DNA from: Bacillota bacterium
GTDB taxonomy: Bacteria > Bacillota > UBA994 > PWPR01
Direction: 5' to 3'
NCBI GenBank assembly: GCA_028280325.1
Contig: JANQLZ010000107.1
Coordinates: 1-39,109, forward strand
DNA: 39,109 nucleotides
Shown here: piece after piece, positions 8,270 to 17,220 of the stretch
Numbering within the stretch: position 1 is the first letter of the stretch
Layout of the letters: each line of letters opens with the position of its first letter
The notes under the pieces: model-generated
Database searches by the model: none
Seen by the model: only the letters and a program-made list of their open reading frames with translations
What the model was told of the DNA's origin: nothing
Program-made: the position numbers and the translations under genes

Positions 8270-9487
8270 TTATGTTTGCAGATGCTGGTAAACGATATTA
8301 TTTTGGATATTAGCTGGTAAAAGAAGTCTAACAATTTTACTTAGCGGATCTTTTAACTGCTTCTTTATCGCTGGCAGGGCATATGGTATACGACAGGCAT
8401 ACGCCGCCTGATAGATATCGTAGGAGCTAATTACAGGTATATACACTCTTGGCTTTACATTAACCAGCTTCAGGAAGTCAGAACGTCTGATTCCAGCACA
8501 CCACTTGTTCACGACATAGACTACATTTACACCCTTTTTTTGATGTGCTATCATTCGTTCAATTCTTTTTTCTGACTGAATTATCTGAGTTGGTAAAGGG
8601 TCAATTACAGCTATCACAATATCAACAGCTGACATCAGCAAATCTACATAGTCCTCCCTAAAAAAATCACCTACATCTACAATGAGTGCCCCAGCATGTT
8701 TGCAACAATATAAAAGACGAATCATTTGTGAATAGTTCCATTTCTTGAGCCTCCCTTCTCTTGAGTCGGGTACCAGCCAAATTACCCCATCGCTACTAAA
8801 CTCTTTTCCAGCCTCTGTTTGTCCATCCTTGGCAATAGCATGAGGATAGCTGTAAAAATCAGTTCCTTTTTGCTCTAGTAAAGCTAAACCTAAAGCATCG
8901 AAAAGATGCGGTTTTGTGGGCACCTCAATCACTGCGGAGATAATCTTGCAATCATTGATAGCAGCTGCCAGAGAGGTTGAAACAAATGTAGAACCAGCTC
9001 TTTTTGCCATGTTGACAACAATTGCAGTAATAACAGGTACTGTTGCTATCTCTTTTTCTCTCACTAAAAGTGTACTTATGTCCCACCTGGCAGCATCGGC
9101 ATAACTTGCCGGTGGGCCATTTATGATAAGCTGCAGGCTGTGAGCTATATATCTAAAGTCTTCCTCTAAATCAGGACATAAAATATCATATACTCCTTTG
9201 GCCACTAAACTGGCTATCAAGCTGTCACCCGGTTTACACCCTGGTGCAATCAGGATAATTCTGGTATTTGGTCGCATGACTTTTAGTTTTTTTACTGCTT
9301 CATGTATCTCTGTTGCCGAGGCTACGTCAGTCTGCAATATCAGCATACTGATATTTAATCTGCCGATTTTATTGACAGCTCGTCTTATGTCTATCGCACC
9401 GTAGCTTTCATATACAGTAGTGCGAATACTGCCAATAGCTGCTCTAATGATATTTTTGTAAGATAATGATGCTAATATCGCATACAT
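8270..9487 (-). CDS. TadZ/CpaE-like protein with degenerate P-loop
   Basis: 405 aa from the ATG at 9487 (AGGGG 8 nt upstream; a GTG three codons earlier is too close to that site). The N-terminal ~120 residues look like a response-regulator-like fold without a clear phosphoacceptor (SMLILQTDVASATEIHEAV, NTRIILIAPGC). The C-terminal ~260 residues are a MinD/ParA-like domain: strand IVVNMAKRAGSTFVSTSLA at the P-loop position, IEVPTKPHLFDALG, GALIVDVGDFF and VVYVVNKWC. The P-loop reads K-R-A-G-S-T, so the essential Lys is missing and ATP hydrolysis is unlikely. TadZ/CpaE proteins place the Tad pilus in the cell. It is the first gene of the operon. Confidence 0.7.
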   Translation of the reverse strand: MYAILASLSYKNIIRAAIGSIRTTVYESYGAIDIRRAVNKIGRLNISMLILQTDVASATEIHEAVKKLKVMRPNTRIILIAPGCKPGDSLIASLVAKGVYDILCPDLEEDFRYIAHSLQLIINGPPASYADAARWDISTLLVREKEIATVPVITAIVVNMAKRAGSTFVSTSLAAAINDCKIISAVIEVPTKPHLFDALGLALLEQKGTDFYSYPHAIAKDGQTEAGKEFSSDGVIWLVPDSREGRLKKWNYSQMIRLLYCCKHAGALIVDVGDFFREDYVDLLMSAVDIVIAVIDPLPTQIIQSEKRIERMIAHQKKGVNVVYVVNKWCAGIRRSDFLKLVNVKPRVYIPVISSYDIYQAAYACRIPYALPAIKKQLKDPLSKIVRLLLPANIQNNIVYQHLQT

Positions 9488-10053
9488 TTGAACCACCCCT
9501 ATTGAACATTCGTTTAGAACCCCTACTGTTAGAAAAAACTATATAGACCAGCCATGGTAGATTAGAATTTTGACATTGGGATTAAAAGAAAAATCTATCT
9601 TGTTTTTCTGATAAATAACTACATTGCATATTCAACTTCAGCGAATTATGTATGATTCTAATTAAAATGTATTAAGAATATAGATGCTATCCAAACCTGT
9701 AGTTTATGTTCATGTCTACGTTTTTTGCTAATCAAATTTTTTTCAATATACCATAAATGCATTTTAAAAGTGATCATTGTTTGAATATACTTAATTAACT
9801 TTTTACTATATAATTAATATAATTTATTTTTTAAAGTTAATAATTGTCAATATGTATTATTTTTCTAACATTATAGTACAATTTGCACCTGATTTAAAGA
9901 CCTTTTTACCACTTTTTTTAATTTTTTTTAAATTTTCTGATAGCGAGACTGTTTACCAAGGTATTATCCAGGAAAGAAAATGCGAATTGGATTAAACAGA
10001 AGATGGATTTCTGAAAGGGATGCAAGACCGAGCGGATTGGTTGGCGAGTACTT
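9488..10053. other. AT-rich intergenic region between the ABC-2 pair and the Tad-like operon
   Basis: Apart from the candidate promoter at 9821-9850 I see no gene, RNA or clear hairpin. The stretch 9600-9930 is strongly AT-rich with many A/T runs. The part next to the permease gene (about 9930-10053) has a base composition closer to coding DNA, but its short frames have no convincing starts. Confidence 0.5.
9821..9850 (-). promoter_or_regulatory. Candidate sigma-70-type promoter for the Tad-like operon
   Basis: On the minus strand TTGACA (9850-9845) is followed by an 18-bp spacer and TAAATT (9826-9821), a perfect -35 and a four-of-six -10 box. It would leave a leader of over 300 nt before the TadZ-like gene. 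The region is so AT-rich that chance matches are likely. Confidence 0.3.
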
Positions 10054-10833
10054 TTATCTGGCTTCTGTTGAGGTAACTCGCCAGTTAGTTTTATATACAC
10101 TTGCAACCAGTCCCAGAACTGTAAAGGCCAGTAGAATAAGCAGATTGGTCCAGTACATATTAGAAAAAGGGGCTGTCAGGGCCTCTCTCAGCCCTCTTGC
10201 TACGTAAGTGGTGGGTATGGCATATGAGGTTAACTGCAGAAACCTGGGCAGGTTAACCAAGGGCATGTAAACTGGTGCAAATAAGACTATCAAAGGACTG
10301 ATAATTTGAGTTGTCATGCTGGCAGCTTTAGGGGTAGGGCTATAAAAGCCGATTATAGCACCAACGCCTGCCAGGCTGAAAGCCCCGACTAAATAGACCA
10401 TTATAACAGGTAATAAATTACTTACTATAGGAACATTCAGACTTGCTCCTCCGATTATCATTATTATTAAAGCAGAAGGAAAGGCAAAAACTACTCCTTT
10501 TGAGGACAATGCCAAGACAAATGATAACTTTGATATCGGGTAAGTGGCGTAATACTCCATGACATGGGTCTGACGATATCCACCAATGCTTTGCCCTAAT
10601 CCCAACATTGCCGCTGTCACAGCGCTGCTGGCGACTGCCCCTGTTACAGTGTAAAGATTAGCACTTGGGTCACCACCTCCGCCATAAAACCAGAGAAAAA
10701 ACAGGTAGCTAAGCGGAGAAATTGAAATAAGCATTATGTAGAATACCCACTGAATCCGCAAGGAGTATAGCTCACCTTTAAGTATCCACCAATAGTTTAC
10801 AAAAAACCTCTTTAGACTGTTTTCTTTAGTCAT
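10054..10833 (-). CDS. ABC-2 type transporter permease
   Basis: 259 aa, ATG at 10833, overlapping the end of the ATPase gene by 8 nt. About six membrane segments are visible (about 28-48, 58-80, 103-128, 135-160, 168-190 and 228-248), the usual layout of ABC-2 permeases (DrrB/NodJ class). The loop SLGQ-like segment (MLGLGQSIGGYRQTHVMEYYATYPIS) lies where these proteins contact the ATPase. With its partner it should form a heteromeric exporter for an unknown compound (drug, lipid, bacteriocin or polysaccharide precursor). The pair is isolated, so the substrate cannot be inferred. Confidence 0.8.
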   Translation of the reverse strand: MTKENSLKRFFVNYWWILKGELYSLRIQWVFYIMLISISPLSYLFFLWFYGGGGDPSANLYTVTGAVASSAVTAAMLGLGQSIGGYRQTHVMEYYATYPISKLSFVLALSSKGVVFAFPSALIIMIIGGASLNVPIVSNLLPVIMVYLVGAFSLAGVGAIIGFYSPTPKAASMTTQIISPLIVLFAPVYMPLVNLPRFLQLTSYAIPTTYVARGLREALTAPFSNMYWTNLLILLAFTVLGLVASVYKTNWRVTSTEAR

Positions 10834-11752
10834 GCCAATCTCTCCTGGTTAATTTAGTGTACACATCTTCAAGAGTGGGCGTTGATATTCTGAAATCATC
10901 AATATTATGTAAGCCAATATGATCTACCATACTGTCAAACACATTTGGCATATCCCTGGTATTTGATAAAATAGAGTATTTATTCTTTTGAATCTTTTTA
11001 ATGCTGTACTTTAACTTTGACAAGCAAACTTCTTTTTTGAGTGTGGCAATTATTTTTACCTCATCACTTATTTGAGATTTCAGTTCACCTAAAGTGCCCA
11101 ATGCACAGACCTCACCCTGATCAATGATAGCAACTCTGTTGACGACGTTTTCTGCCTCTAATACATTGTGGGTTACCAGTATAATTGTAGTATTGTTAAC
11201 CTCATTATGTTCCAGGAGATACTCCCAAACCATAGCTCGATAGGCAGGGTCCAACTCATTAGTCGGTTCGTCTAAAATCAAGATCGGCTTGTACCCAATA
11301 AAGGTGGCCAATATCATCGACATTTTTCGTTCGCCACCGGACAATTGGTATCGCAACCTCTTGCGTTTACTATCGAGTTTGAACCTGTTAATTAAATAAT
11401 CAGTCTGCTTTATGGCTTCATTTTTGTTAAGGCCTCTAAGTATGCCAGCATGGAGGATTATCTCGTCAAACCGATAAGCATTAAAAGCTGAGGCAGTCTG
11501 GCCTAAATATGCTATGTTGTTAACCGCAACTGCAGGGTATTGATCAATAAATCTATTGAGCAGTTTTATTCTGCCCGATGTAGGTCGTATTAGAGTAGTT
11601 ATTTGCTTAATTAAGGTAGTTTTTCCCGCTCCATTAGGGCCAAATATACCAAATATTTCACCCTCATTGATACACAAATTAATCTTTTTGTTAGCTACTA
11701 TTCCATTATTATATTGTTTGTGTACATCTATTACTTCAATAACAGGCCCCAT
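10826..11752 (-). CDS. ABC transporter ATP-binding protein (ABC-2 exporter)
   Basis: 308 aa from the ATG at 11752, which has GGAGGA six nt upstream; an in-frame TTG 24 nt earlier precedes that site. Walker A G-P-N-G-A-G-K-T-T (about 40-48), Q-loop region AYLGQTAS (about 86-93), signature LSGGERKM (about 137-144), Walker B ILILDEPTNELDP (about 157-169) and H-loop THN (about 193). The C-terminal ~85 residues (EVKIIATLKKEV onward) form the accessory domain common in DrrA/CcmA-type ATPases and end in TPTLEDVYTKLT, the typical conserved tail. It energises the adjacent permease. Confidence 0.88.
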   Translation of the reverse strand: MGPVIEVIDVHKQYNNGIVANKKINLCINEGEIFGIFGPNGAGKTTLIKQITTLIRPTSGRIKLLNRFIDQYPAVAVNNIAYLGQTASAFNAYRFDEIILHAGILRGLNKNEAIKQTDYLINRFKLDSKRKRLRYQLSGGERKMSMILATFIGYKPILILDEPTNELDPAYRAMVWEYLLEHNEVNNTTIILVTHNVLEAENVVNRVAIIDQGEVCALGTLGELKSQISDEVKIIATLKKEVCLSKLKYSIKKIQKNKYSILSNTRDMPNVFDSMVDHIGLHNIDDFRISTPTLEDVYTKLTRRDWHD

Positions 11753-11778
11753 AGCTTGTCCTCCAGTTAAGGTCAATA

Positions 11779-11807
11779 ACTATAATATCAATCCCATAGC
11801 TGACCAA
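11779..11807 (-). promoter_or_regulatory. Weak candidate promoter of the ABC-2 pair
   Basis: Minus strand TTGGTC (11807-11802), 17-bp spacer, TATAGT (11784-11779). The -10 box is good and the -35 box poor (three of six). Its position 27 nt above the start codon would give a very short leader. Confidence 0.25.
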
Positions 11808-12012
11808 TATAATATTTGCTTTCAATAGTTAAAATCGTGCTGTTTTAAGATGTTAAATCAATAGTAATACATTTGTGAAAGGCTAAATGAAGAGAAAATA
11901 TTTAGATGCAGGTATTTTTGTGTTCATACTACTGATTAAATTATATGCAAAATAATACATTATTTCAAATTAACATGGCGCAGTTAAATTTTTTGAATCC
12001 TAATGCTAGAAA

Positions 12013-12044
12013 GCCAAAGCACCTGTCTTAACAGGTGCTTTGGC
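12013..12044. terminator. Strong hairpin, probable terminator
   Basis: A perfect 14-bp stem (GCCAAAGCACCTGT and its complement) with a 4-nt loop. On the plus side it is followed by CTTTTCTCT and on the minus side by TTTCT, so it could work in both directions. It lies about 280 nt past the last gene of the minus-strand CARDB/MacB operon, for which it would be the first visible terminator. Confidence 0.6.
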
Positions 12045-12322
12045 CTTTTCTCTAATCCTTTTTTGCCGTGTCTGTCACGCTCCAATTTAGCGTAAGCTAT
12101 TTGTATATCACAAGGCTGCGTATAGCAACAATAGCTTCAATCATTGATTAAATACACTTATTTAACCTTTATCAGAATATATATAATTAATGTTATACTT
12201 ATTATGCCAAATATTCTAACTATTATTGTGGTTAATCAATAGTAAAAGTGTGAAATAAGTGTGAAATTATCTTTTATAATCTTCAACAAAGACAATTCAG
12301 CTATTATTGCTTTTTGATACCA

Positions 12323-14053
12323 TTACTGTTTATTCATAATTTCATTGATCAGCTGCTCTTCTATAGCTCTATTTTTTAGCTTTTTTCGTCTTTTTAATAA
12401 GATAACTACAGTTATTATGACGGCCAGCAAGACAGCTGCCCATGTCAATACTTTTTTTAGTAGAGGAGCAAATGAAGGTTCAGGTTCTTCTTCTTCCTCA
12501 TCTGGTCTAAAGTAATCGTAATAGTTTGTGCTGGTTATATCAAACTGTTTTTTCTGTTCATATTGCTTACCTGCAGCATCCTCGTATGTAAATGTCACAA
12601 ATCCAGTCAATTTGCCTTCTACAGTAGCTCTAATTGTCGTATCAAAGCCTTCACTGTTGTACTTTTTTATACTGCCAACATAATAAGCAGATTTTGCAGG
12701 TTCAATGTTCTCACCCTCAATTTTTACCAATAAGTTGTAGATCTCTACACCACTATTATTGTAGATATAAGCACTGAACCAGGAGTCTTCATTTAACCCG
12801 ACCTCTCCTCTGTAATTAATATTATCAATACCAAGGTTTGGCACTTGGGAAACTCTAATGTATATTTCCTCCTCAGCCTCATACTGATTACCATTCCTAT
12901 CTTCATATTCCATTTTCAAAACCATTATATAGGTTTTGGCTTCAGCAGATTTGGCCACGTTAAAAGCTATAGAACAGTCTGAAGATTGATTTGTCTGGAG
13001 TTGATCAATGTACACGACATTGGTACTATTAACCGGCGTGAAAATAATAGGCTTATCATCATCAGCATCATCATCAGATTCTTTCATACTCATTGTTACC
13101 TTAATATTTCTAACACTTGTCGTTTTGCTTGTATTATAAAACGAAGCATCCAGATTAAAGATACCTCCCGCCATAACAATGCCTGGTGACGTTTTATATG
13201 ATGACAAGATTATTTTAGGCGCAGGATTATCTCCATCAATCTCATCATCTTTAGCTAAGATGGATGTATAAAACTCAGATTCACTAGCGTATTCACTGCC
13301 AAATTGATCTTTAAATGCAATCTTATATTTTAAAGCATATACCCCTGTTTTCATTTCTTCATTAACACTAAGTGCATAACTTAAAGTAGTACTCTCTCCA
13401 CCATCTAAAGTTCTGATGTGTAATTTGTTTATACCATTATTAATGGTAAAATTCTCTGGTGACAATTCTTCTAATGAAAAAGTAACATCACTTGCTGGTC
13501 TTTCGCCCAAATTCACAATTTCAAGATCATATTCAACATCTTGACCGGCCTTGGGATGCTCTGGTGACACCAATACATTCTTAACTATAATTTCAGGCAC
13601 AGATTCTCCATCTATAATCTTTATATAAATAGTTCTGCTTCTGGCATCATTACTGCTATATACTCTATTACTGGCATCTTTATAGCTAATATCAAATGTC
13701 AGAGGATATACCCCTGTTTTTGCTGTCTCTTTCACCCTAAACTTAAAGGTAACTTCTTCATTTTTAGTGCTAATTAATCTATCAACTAATTGGTAATCCA
13801 CCAAATCACTTAATTCTAACCAGCTCTCGTCAATCTGAGGAGTAACTTTTATTTCTTTTGCTAGATACTTACTCTTGTTAGCCAATGCTAGTACTAGGGT
13901 AAATTCATTGCCGACTTTAGCTACTGGTAACTCGCCGTTTTCAATATATACTTTCGGTTCAATTGAATCACTGGCATTTACAGTTACCATTCCAGATGTA
14001 CTAAGGATTATGAGCAACAAAAGACTTATTGCGAAGCGCCCTGATTTTTTCAA
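12323..14053 (-). CDS. Membrane-anchored protein with four CARDB/NEW3-like domains (second copy)
   Basis: 576 aa, TTG start at 14053 with GGAGGTG upstream at normal spacing. Layout: signal peptide (1-28), four Ig-like modules of the CARDB/NEW3 (COG1361) type beginning near residues 32, 155, 280 and 408 (each with a strand pattern like KVGNEFTLVLALANKS, KAGQDVEYDLEIVNLG, MAGGIFNLDASFYNTS), an acidic linker (DEEEEEPEPS), one membrane segment (about 535-554) and a short basic cytosolic tail ending AIEEQLINEIMNKQ. Acidic clusters also lie near domain boundaries (DDEIDGD, DDDADDD). It is last in an operon with a MacB-like ATPase and permease and is a paralogue of the 596-aa protein before the permease. 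I infer an extracytoplasmic partner of the ABC machine. Function not known. Confidence 0.8.
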   Translation of the reverse strand: MKKSGRFAISLLLLIILSTSGMVTVNASDSIEPKVYIENGELPVAKVGNEFTLVLALANKSKYLAKEIKVTPQIDESWLELSDLVDYQLVDRLISTKNEEVTFKFRVKETAKTGVYPLTFDISYKDASNRVYSSNDARSRTIYIKIIDGESVPEIIVKNVLVSPEHPKAGQDVEYDLEIVNLGERPASDVTFSLEELSPENFTINNGINKLHIRTLDGGESTTLSYALSVNEEMKTGVYALKYKIAFKDQFGSEYASESEFYTSILAKDDEIDGDNPAPKIILSSYKTSPGIVMAGGIFNLDASFYNTSKTTSVRNIKVTMSMKESDDDADDDKPIIFTPVNSTNVVYIDQLQTNQSSDCSIAFNVAKSAEAKTYIMVLKMEYEDRNGNQYEAEEEIYIRVSQVPNLGIDNINYRGEVGLNEDSWFSAYIYNNSGVEIYNLLVKIEGENIEPAKSAYYVGSIKKYNSEGFDTTIRATVEGKLTGFVTFTYEDAAGKQYEQKKQFDITSTNYYDYFRPDEEEEEPEPSFAPLLKKVLTWAAVLLAVIITVVILLKRRKKLKNRAIEEQLINEIMNKQ

Positions 14054-14108
14054 TTTTACACCTCCATTATTTAGTATTAAATTAATATATCACAGGCCTT
14101 TTGCAGTT

Positions 14109-15437
14109 TTACTCTGTTCTGATCGCCTCTAATGCACTGATGCGCATAGCTTTAACAGAGGGATATAATCCAGATACTAAACCTACAATGGAGGTAAAAC
14201 CAATTGCCAAAAGTATTAACCAAAATGGTATAACAGAGATAGCAGCGCCCTCGGGCAGTTGATTACCAAATAAACCGCTCCCCATAAAAGTATTCATTAG
14301 CTCAGATATACCATAGCTGGCAGCTATACCAAACACACCGCCTATTAAACCGATTAAAGCTGATTCGACCAGGAATAGTTGACCAATATCTCCTAAGGCA
14401 GCTCCTAACACTTTCATAATGCCTATTTCTTTTGTTCTTTCATAGATTGACATAACCATGGTATTAGCTATCATCAGCGCCGCCACCAGCATTGATATAA
14501 CACCAATTCCCCCAAGTATCATTCTAATTGTTCGAGTGTTCTCTTCCATACGTTTAAGATAGGCACTCATACTGTGGCATCCCAGCCCCATTTCTTCTAT
14601 TTCTTCACATAGCTTTTGAGCAGAATCGACATTTTTAGCTCTAATAAAGACTTGCTCATATTGAACCTCTTTACTTGAGGCTCTGTCGTGCATTCTGTCG
14701 TACTCCTGCCTAAGTCTCTTCACCGTATCAAGGTGCATAATATTCCTATACGAGAACTGGCTTGATCGATCGTTGGTTAAAATCCCAACCGCTTCAGCTT
14801 TATAAATCTTAGGTCTTGATGAGTCATCACTGCTCCTGTTACCAACCATAAGCCGAAGTTTAGTAGTCAGCACATCAACTGGAGGTTCTTCCTCCTCCTC
14901 TTCATTTCTGGGGCCAAAATAACCCCGGTAAAAATGCATTCTTCCTCCGCCCACAGAGCCATCTCTGCTGGGTTTTTCGAATCTAAGTAAGCTATTTTTA
15001 TTAAATATAACTCCCATTTCATCGTCGGCTGTCAGCAGTCTTCCCTGATCCAACTCTAAACCCAAAACCGGAAATGCCTCAGGCTTAATACCTATAACTC
15101 GATCTGAAAGCTCATATTTTCCACTCATAAAAGTAACATAAGTGCTGATAATAGGAGTGATAGCTTCTATGCCTTCCAGCTCTTCCAGCTTCTCATAAAT
15201 TTCTTCTGTTAAATGCACTTCACCTTGCTCACCATGGCCACTCCAAACCTCTATATTGTTTAAATCACCATAGCTTTCTAGCTGTTTTCTGGTAGCCACT
15301 TCTATTCCAATACTTAATGAAATCATGATCACTATAGCTGAGGCCCCAATAACAACTCCCAATAGTGTCAGTAAGGTACGTAATTTGCGTCTCCACAAAT
15401 TACGTATCCCCATAGTTAAAATATCTAATTTATTCAT
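14109..15437 (-). CDS. MacB/FtsX-type ABC permease
   Basis: 442 aa, ATG at 15437 overlapping the upstream gene's stop by 8 nt. The N-terminus (IRNLWRRKLRTLLTLLGVVIGASAIV) is the classic MacB/LolC pattern with a first membrane helix at about 22-45. A large extracytoplasmic domain (about 46-300) follows, then three helices near 308-335, 354-382 and 402-428. ERTKEIGIMKVLGA after TM2 and the ending YPSVKAMRISALEAIRTE are hallmark MacB-family sequences. The outer domain contains an acidic run (NEEEEEEPPVD). MacB-type machines are mechanotransmission ABC systems that work across the membrane rather than moving substrate through it. With no outer membrane, the two flanking CARDB-type proteins may replace MacA. 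Confidence 0.85.
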   Translation of the reverse strand: MNKLDILTMGIRNLWRRKLRTLLTLLGVVIGASAIVIMISLSIGIEVATRKQLESYGDLNNIEVWSGHGEQGEVHLTEEIYEKLEELEGIEAITPIISTYVTFMSGKYELSDRVIGIKPEAFPVLGLELDQGRLLTADDEMGVIFNKNSLLRFEKPSRDGSVGGGRMHFYRGYFGPRNEEEEEEPPVDVLTTKLRLMVGNRSSDDSSRPKIYKAEAVGILTNDRSSQFSYRNIMHLDTVKRLRQEYDRMHDRASSKEVQYEQVFIRAKNVDSAQKLCEEIEEMGLGCHSMSAYLKRMEENTRTIRMILGGIGVISMLVAALMIANTMVMSIYERTKEIGIMKVLGAALGDIGQLFLVESALIGLIGGVFGIAASYGISELMNTFMGSGLFGNQLPEGAAISVIPFWLILLAIGFTSIVGLVSGLYPSVKAMRISALEAIRTE

Positions 15438-17220
15438 TGAGAGTCAGTTCCTTAATCAGAGCATCTTCTATGGCGTTATTCTTCCTCTTTCTTCTATAAA
15501 GCAGCCAAATAACTAATGCTAATAAGGCAACAATACCTACCCAGGTAATCGGCCTTTGAAATAATGGTTTTTCTATTTCTGGCTCTTCCATGCCTGGCTG
15601 CGGTTTGGTTGGATCCATTATAGGATTATTTATTCCGCCACCTGGATTTTCATTGGGATTTACCCCTGGATCAGGCCGTGGTTCTGCGCTGAGAACAAAT
15701 TCTTGACGCACTTCCATACTTTCGCCAGCTGAGTCCTCAAATTTGTACAGGATTACGCCGCTGGCCTGCCCCTCCTCAATAGGGGTAATGCCTGTGTCAA
15801 AATACTCACTGCGCCCTGAATCAAAGTTACCTACATACTTGCTGGGCGTATCTATATCAAGATTTTCACTCTCCACAGATACTAGCAAGTTGTAGATTGT
15901 TGTTCTGCCCATATTGTAAAATTCAATTTCTAAGGGAATATACTCTCCTACAAGCGACGTCTCTGGGATTTTAGGTTCGTTAGCTTCCAAGCGGGGTTTT
16001 TGAATGACCCTGATCCCTATTTCTTCTGTTGCTTCGTACTCTTTGCCCTGTTTATCTTCATATTCAAAAGTAACAACTACATTGTAAGTTTTAGGCTGAG
16101 CATCATTTACTGCATGAAAAGGCATAGTTCTAAAGGCAGATCCTTCAGGCTCCAGCTCATCTATATACAGGGTATTACTACTGTTGATTGGTGCAAAAAT
16201 ATTGCCTGAGGTAGTTGATCTTTCATTAACACCTAATGATATCTTTATGTTTCTGACCGTTTTTATTTTGCTTGTATTGAAAAAAGTCAGAGATAAATCA
16301 AAGTTGCTGCCAGCATCCACTACCTGAGGATTAGTACTATATTCAGAAACGATTACTTTGGGTATAGTATTACTATCGTCTTCTTCGTCTTCATCATCTT
16401 TAGCTAATACAGCAATATATAAATCAGCTTCGCGTTTATATTCACGATCAAATTTATCTTTGAATTCTATTACATAGCTTAGCTTATGTCCTCCCGTTTT
16501 CATGTCGTCATCAGCTTTTAATTGATATGTAAAACTAGTGCTTTCTCCACCTGATAAGGTCTCTATCATTCTGCTATTTAAATCATTGTAAATAGAGAAA
16601 CCTTCTGCAGACAGACCTCCCAGAGTTAACTCGATATCTTTAGCCTCTTGTACCCCGCTGTTTAGTAAATTCAGTTTAATATCCACAAATCTACCCGCTT
16701 TAACTTTTTCGGGTTCAACTATCATTGAGTCAATATCGACCTCTGGCAAACCTGGGGTATCTACAACTTTTAAATAGATTGTTCTTGATCTGTCACCATT
16801 TTGTCCATAGTACACTTTATACATATTTCTGTATCTAAAGTTAAACTGCAGTGGATATACTCCAGGTTTAGCAGATGGACTTACTTTAAACTTAAAGTCT
16901 ACTGTCCCGCTCTTATTTGCTACTATGTTTGTTAAATCTTTTGTTGTCATAAACTCACAGGACTCAAAAACACCGCCATCTAATACAGGGGTTATTTTTA
17001 TTTCTTTAGCTGTATAAATACTGTCGTTGTTTATTACCAGATTTAAATCGAATTCATCACCAATAGTTACCTCTGGCAAATCTGAATTTTCGATAAATAA
17101 TTTTGGTTCCTTGGACTGCATATCTATAGATTCTGCACTAGCCGTCTGAATAAGAAGCGGTGAAATTACTATTGCCAGCATTAAAACACATATTATTAGA
17201 TACTTTAATTTATTATTCAT
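15430..17220 (-). CDS. Membrane-anchored protein with four CARDB/NEW3-like domains (first copy)
   Basis: 596 aa, ATG at 17220 overlapping the ATPase stop by 8 nt. The signal peptide runs to about residue 29 (QTASAES). Four Ig-like CARDB/NEW3-type modules start near residues 38, 158, 285 and 410; a Pro/Gly/Asn-rich linker (about 520-555) precedes a single membrane helix (about 557-575) and a basic tail with AIEDALIKELTLNE. An acidic patch (AKDDEDEEDD) separates modules two and three. The protein matches its paralogue at 12323-14053 module for module, including the tail motif AIExxLIxE. Such surface proteins occur in Firmicutes and archaea beside MacB-like permeases (my recollection). It probably spans from membrane to wall and contacts the permease. 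Confidence 0.8.
   Translation of the reverse strand: MNNKLKYLIICVLMLAIVISPLLIQTASAESIDMQSKEPKLFIENSDLPEVTIGDEFDLNLVINNDSIYTAKEIKITPVLDGGVFESCEFMTTKDLTNIVANKSGTVDFKFKVSPSAKPGVYPLQFNFRYRNMYKVYYGQNGDRSRTIYLKVVDTPGLPEVDIDSMIVEPEKVKAGRFVDIKLNLLNSGVQEAKDIELTLGGLSAEGFSIYNDLNSRMIETLSGGESTSFTYQLKADDDMKTGGHKLSYVIEFKDKFDREYKREADLYIAVLAKDDEDEEDDSNTIPKVIVSEYSTNPQVVDAGSNFDLSLTFFNTSKIKTVRNIKISLGVNERSTTSGNIFAPINSSNTLYIDELEPEGSAFRTMPFHAVNDAQPKTYNVVVTFEYEDKQGKEYEATEEIGIRVIQKPRLEANEPKIPETSLVGEYIPLEIEFYNMGRTTIYNLLVSVESENLDIDTPSKYVGNFDSGRSEYFDTGITPIEEGQASGVILYKFEDSAGESMEVRQEFVLSAEPRPDPGVNPNENPGGGINNPIMDPTKPQPGMEEPEIEKPLFQRPITWVGIVALLALVIWLLYRRKRKNNAIEDALIKELTLNE

Larger units (their letters stand above)
11753..12322. 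other. Intergenic region between the two ABC systems
   Basis: No gene is supported here. It holds the weak promoter near 11779-11807, the strong hairpin at 12013-12044 and a tandem 11-bp repeat AAGTGTGAAAT at 12246-12256 and 12257-12267, just past the end of the CARDB-type gene. The rest is AT-rich and featureless to my reading. Confidence 0.5.

Noticed and set aside
9918-10106. 62-codon minus-strand frame past the ABC-2 permease
   Set aside because: It overlaps the end of the permease gene in another frame, has no ribosome site and no recognisable domain.
9980-10207. 75-codon plus-strand frame antisense to the permease end
   Set aside because: Antisense shadow of a well-supported membrane protein gene; no ribosome site.
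12246-12267. Two tandem 11-bp repeats considered as the start of a CRISPR or iteron array
   Set aside because: Only two units with no spacer and no further copies; too short for either.
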